Assembly (NCBI GenBank): GCA_034769895.1
Contig: JAWRYS010001445.1
Location: 1 to 64,000, forward strand
Reading direction: 5' to 3'
Origin: Magicicada septendecula
Lineage: Eukaryota > Arthropoda > Insecta > Hemiptera > Cicadidae
DNA: 64,000 nt
Each line of letters opens with the position of its first letter. The first letter of the stretch is position 1. The position numbers and the translations under genes were made by a program. Shown in pieces: positions 62,888-64,000 of this stretch. Under the pieces are notes generated by a model that worked only from the letters and a program-made list of their open reading frames with translations, was not told the origin of the DNA and made no database searches.

Positions 62888-63645
62888 ACTATCTCTGACA
62901 CCATCCTTAAATGTCTGCATGCAAACCTTATTTGGAAATCATCTGGCGCTTTAGGATAAGCCAGTCTAATTAGTATGTCTATGCTTGCTTCAAACTCTTG
63001 AAAACTGCCCCCGGAATGCTGTCGCCTTGCTCTTAACTGAGTGCCGAACACATCGCGCAAATATTTATCACCGTACTGTAATTCTAGAGATTTTATCAAT
63101 TTAGCATGTGTGTTCTGACAATCAGATGGCACTTTCTGTAGTACCTCTGCCGAAGTCCTTTTAAAGCAAGAACGAGTGAAACTGCTTTGTCTTTCTCCGT
63201 CCAATTATTTAAGCGTGCAGCGGCTTCAAACTGTCGAAGATGCGTCATACGAGTGCTTCTATTAAATGTTGGGGACTTGATGTGTACTGGCCTGACTGCA
63301 GGCAAAGCAACTTTCTCCATTATCTTATTTTCTATGTCTTTTTTCTGGCTTTACCATTTATACAGTCTGTTTTGAAAAAAGGACTGTACAGTTATAAGTT
63401 GTTCAACTTTATTTGTAATACTTTTTCTAACATTGGCAACTGAGTCTTCTACTGCAGATATTTTTGTTGACATAGCCTCTTTCAACTACAGATATTTTGT
63501 TTAATATTGTTTCTTCTGCATCAGACATTTTTAAGGTCATCAATTCTTGTACCTCAGATATTCTAGTAACTTGTTTATTCAACTCATCTCGCAATAGACC
63601 TAGCTCTGCAGTAGAATTGTGCCTGGATTTGAATTTTCCCGGCAT
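62888..63645 (-). pseudogene. Ty3/gypsy gag relic, N-terminal part
   Basis: Three minus-strand frames: 63427-63645 starts MPGKFKSRHNSTAELGLLRD with a heptad-rich helix; 63096-63320 has RMTHLRQFEAAARLNNWTEK; 62872-63204 has SAEVLQKVPSDCQNTHAKLI, SLELQYGDKYL and GGSFQEFEASIDILIRLAYP. These follow the order of the capsid domain of insect Ty3/gypsy gags. Frameshifts separate them. The frame near 62900 (MQTFKDGVRDST) leads into the LINE, and the gag resumes at 59076. The ATG at 63645 is taken as the start because it is followed by the long helical frame. Confidence 0.8.
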
Positions 63646-64000
63646 GAGTTAAACTTGAAATGCCGCCACTGTGTGGCCGTGGCGAGGCACAACGCTGACT
63701 TGATCGGCATGCCGACCTTGAACGACGACGCGATATAGTTAGCCGGTTGACCAAACAGCTGATTCATCGCCTGCCGTAGTTAAGTTAAACATTCTGTAGC
63801 AAGTTTTTTTTCTGTGTCTTGGTGGGCTGGCAACACAAGCAGTTCGTTCTCATTTGATCTCCATCCTTTCGACGGAACGTTTCGAGGTCTGACGGCGTGG
63901 CAAATAATTTGTTCAATTACTATGAGCTCGTAATATTATAAAATGCCTCAGGGTCCTCGCCCAGCCGAGAGAAAGGCAAATGCAGAGATGATGACAACAA
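63646..64000. other. Sequence upstream of the gypsy gag; partial frame at window edge
   Basis: No LTR matching the family was recognised here, so the 5' LTR is outside the window or lost. On the plus strand an ATG at 63943 opens a frame MPQGPRPAERKANAEMMTT to the window end; it is too short to judge and may be another retroelement or nothing. Confidence 0.3.

Noticed and set aside
63943..64000. Plus-strand frame MPQGPRPAERKANAEMMTT at the window edge
   Set aside because: Cut off after 19 codons; cannot be judged.

Overview
The window looks like intergenic chromosomal DNA of an arthropod, most likely an insect. It is AT-rich, has long AC/GT microsatellites, and is packed with transposable elements of families common in insects: BEL/Pao and Ty3/gypsy LTR elements, Jockey-, I- and RTE-like non-LTR elements, a Tigger/pogo-like transposon and a DDE_3-type transposase relic. 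I could not support any host protein-coding gene, tRNA, rRNA or CRISPR array. The species cannot be named from sequence alone.

Layout, left to right. 1-1189: unassigned sequence with two neat hairpins. 1190-2876: minus-strand relic of a Jockey-like LINE. 5330-7876: decayed Tigger/pogo-like DNA transposon with recognisable inverted ends and a TA target duplication. 10841-14598: minisatellites, an RTE-like reverse transcriptase relic and a compound microsatellite. 19260-25560: a DDE transposase relic split by a young 5.7 kb LTR element (19608-25320) with 1.62 kb LTRs and no coding capacity. 27730-28790: end of a gypsy integrase plus its LTR.

31440-44968: a BEL/Pao element on the minus strand (481-bp LTRs with one mismatch, target duplication GATAT). 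Its pol gene is split by a 5.75 kb Jockey-like LINE on the plus strand (36421-42175, perfect 14-bp target duplication). 44974-57442 is mostly unassigned AT-rich DNA with a gypsy LTR relic near 52.3 kb and a palindromic patch near 55.65 kb. 57443-63645: a minus-strand gypsy relic (gag, protease, start of RT, LTR end) whose gag is split by a nearly intact I-like LINE (about 59077-62887) carrying endonuclease, reverse transcriptase and RNase H.

The most interesting points are: (1) the non-coding LTR element at 19608-25320 and its primer-site candidate, which is complementary to the 5' end of initiator tRNA-Met rather than to a tRNA 3' end; (2) the clash between near-identical BEL LTRs and heavily broken coding regions in both the BEL and the LINE inside it, which fits the nested composite having been copied as one unit; and (3) the structured, duplicated 3' UTR of the inserted LINE.

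All similarity statements rest on reading translations and motifs by eye; no database search was run.
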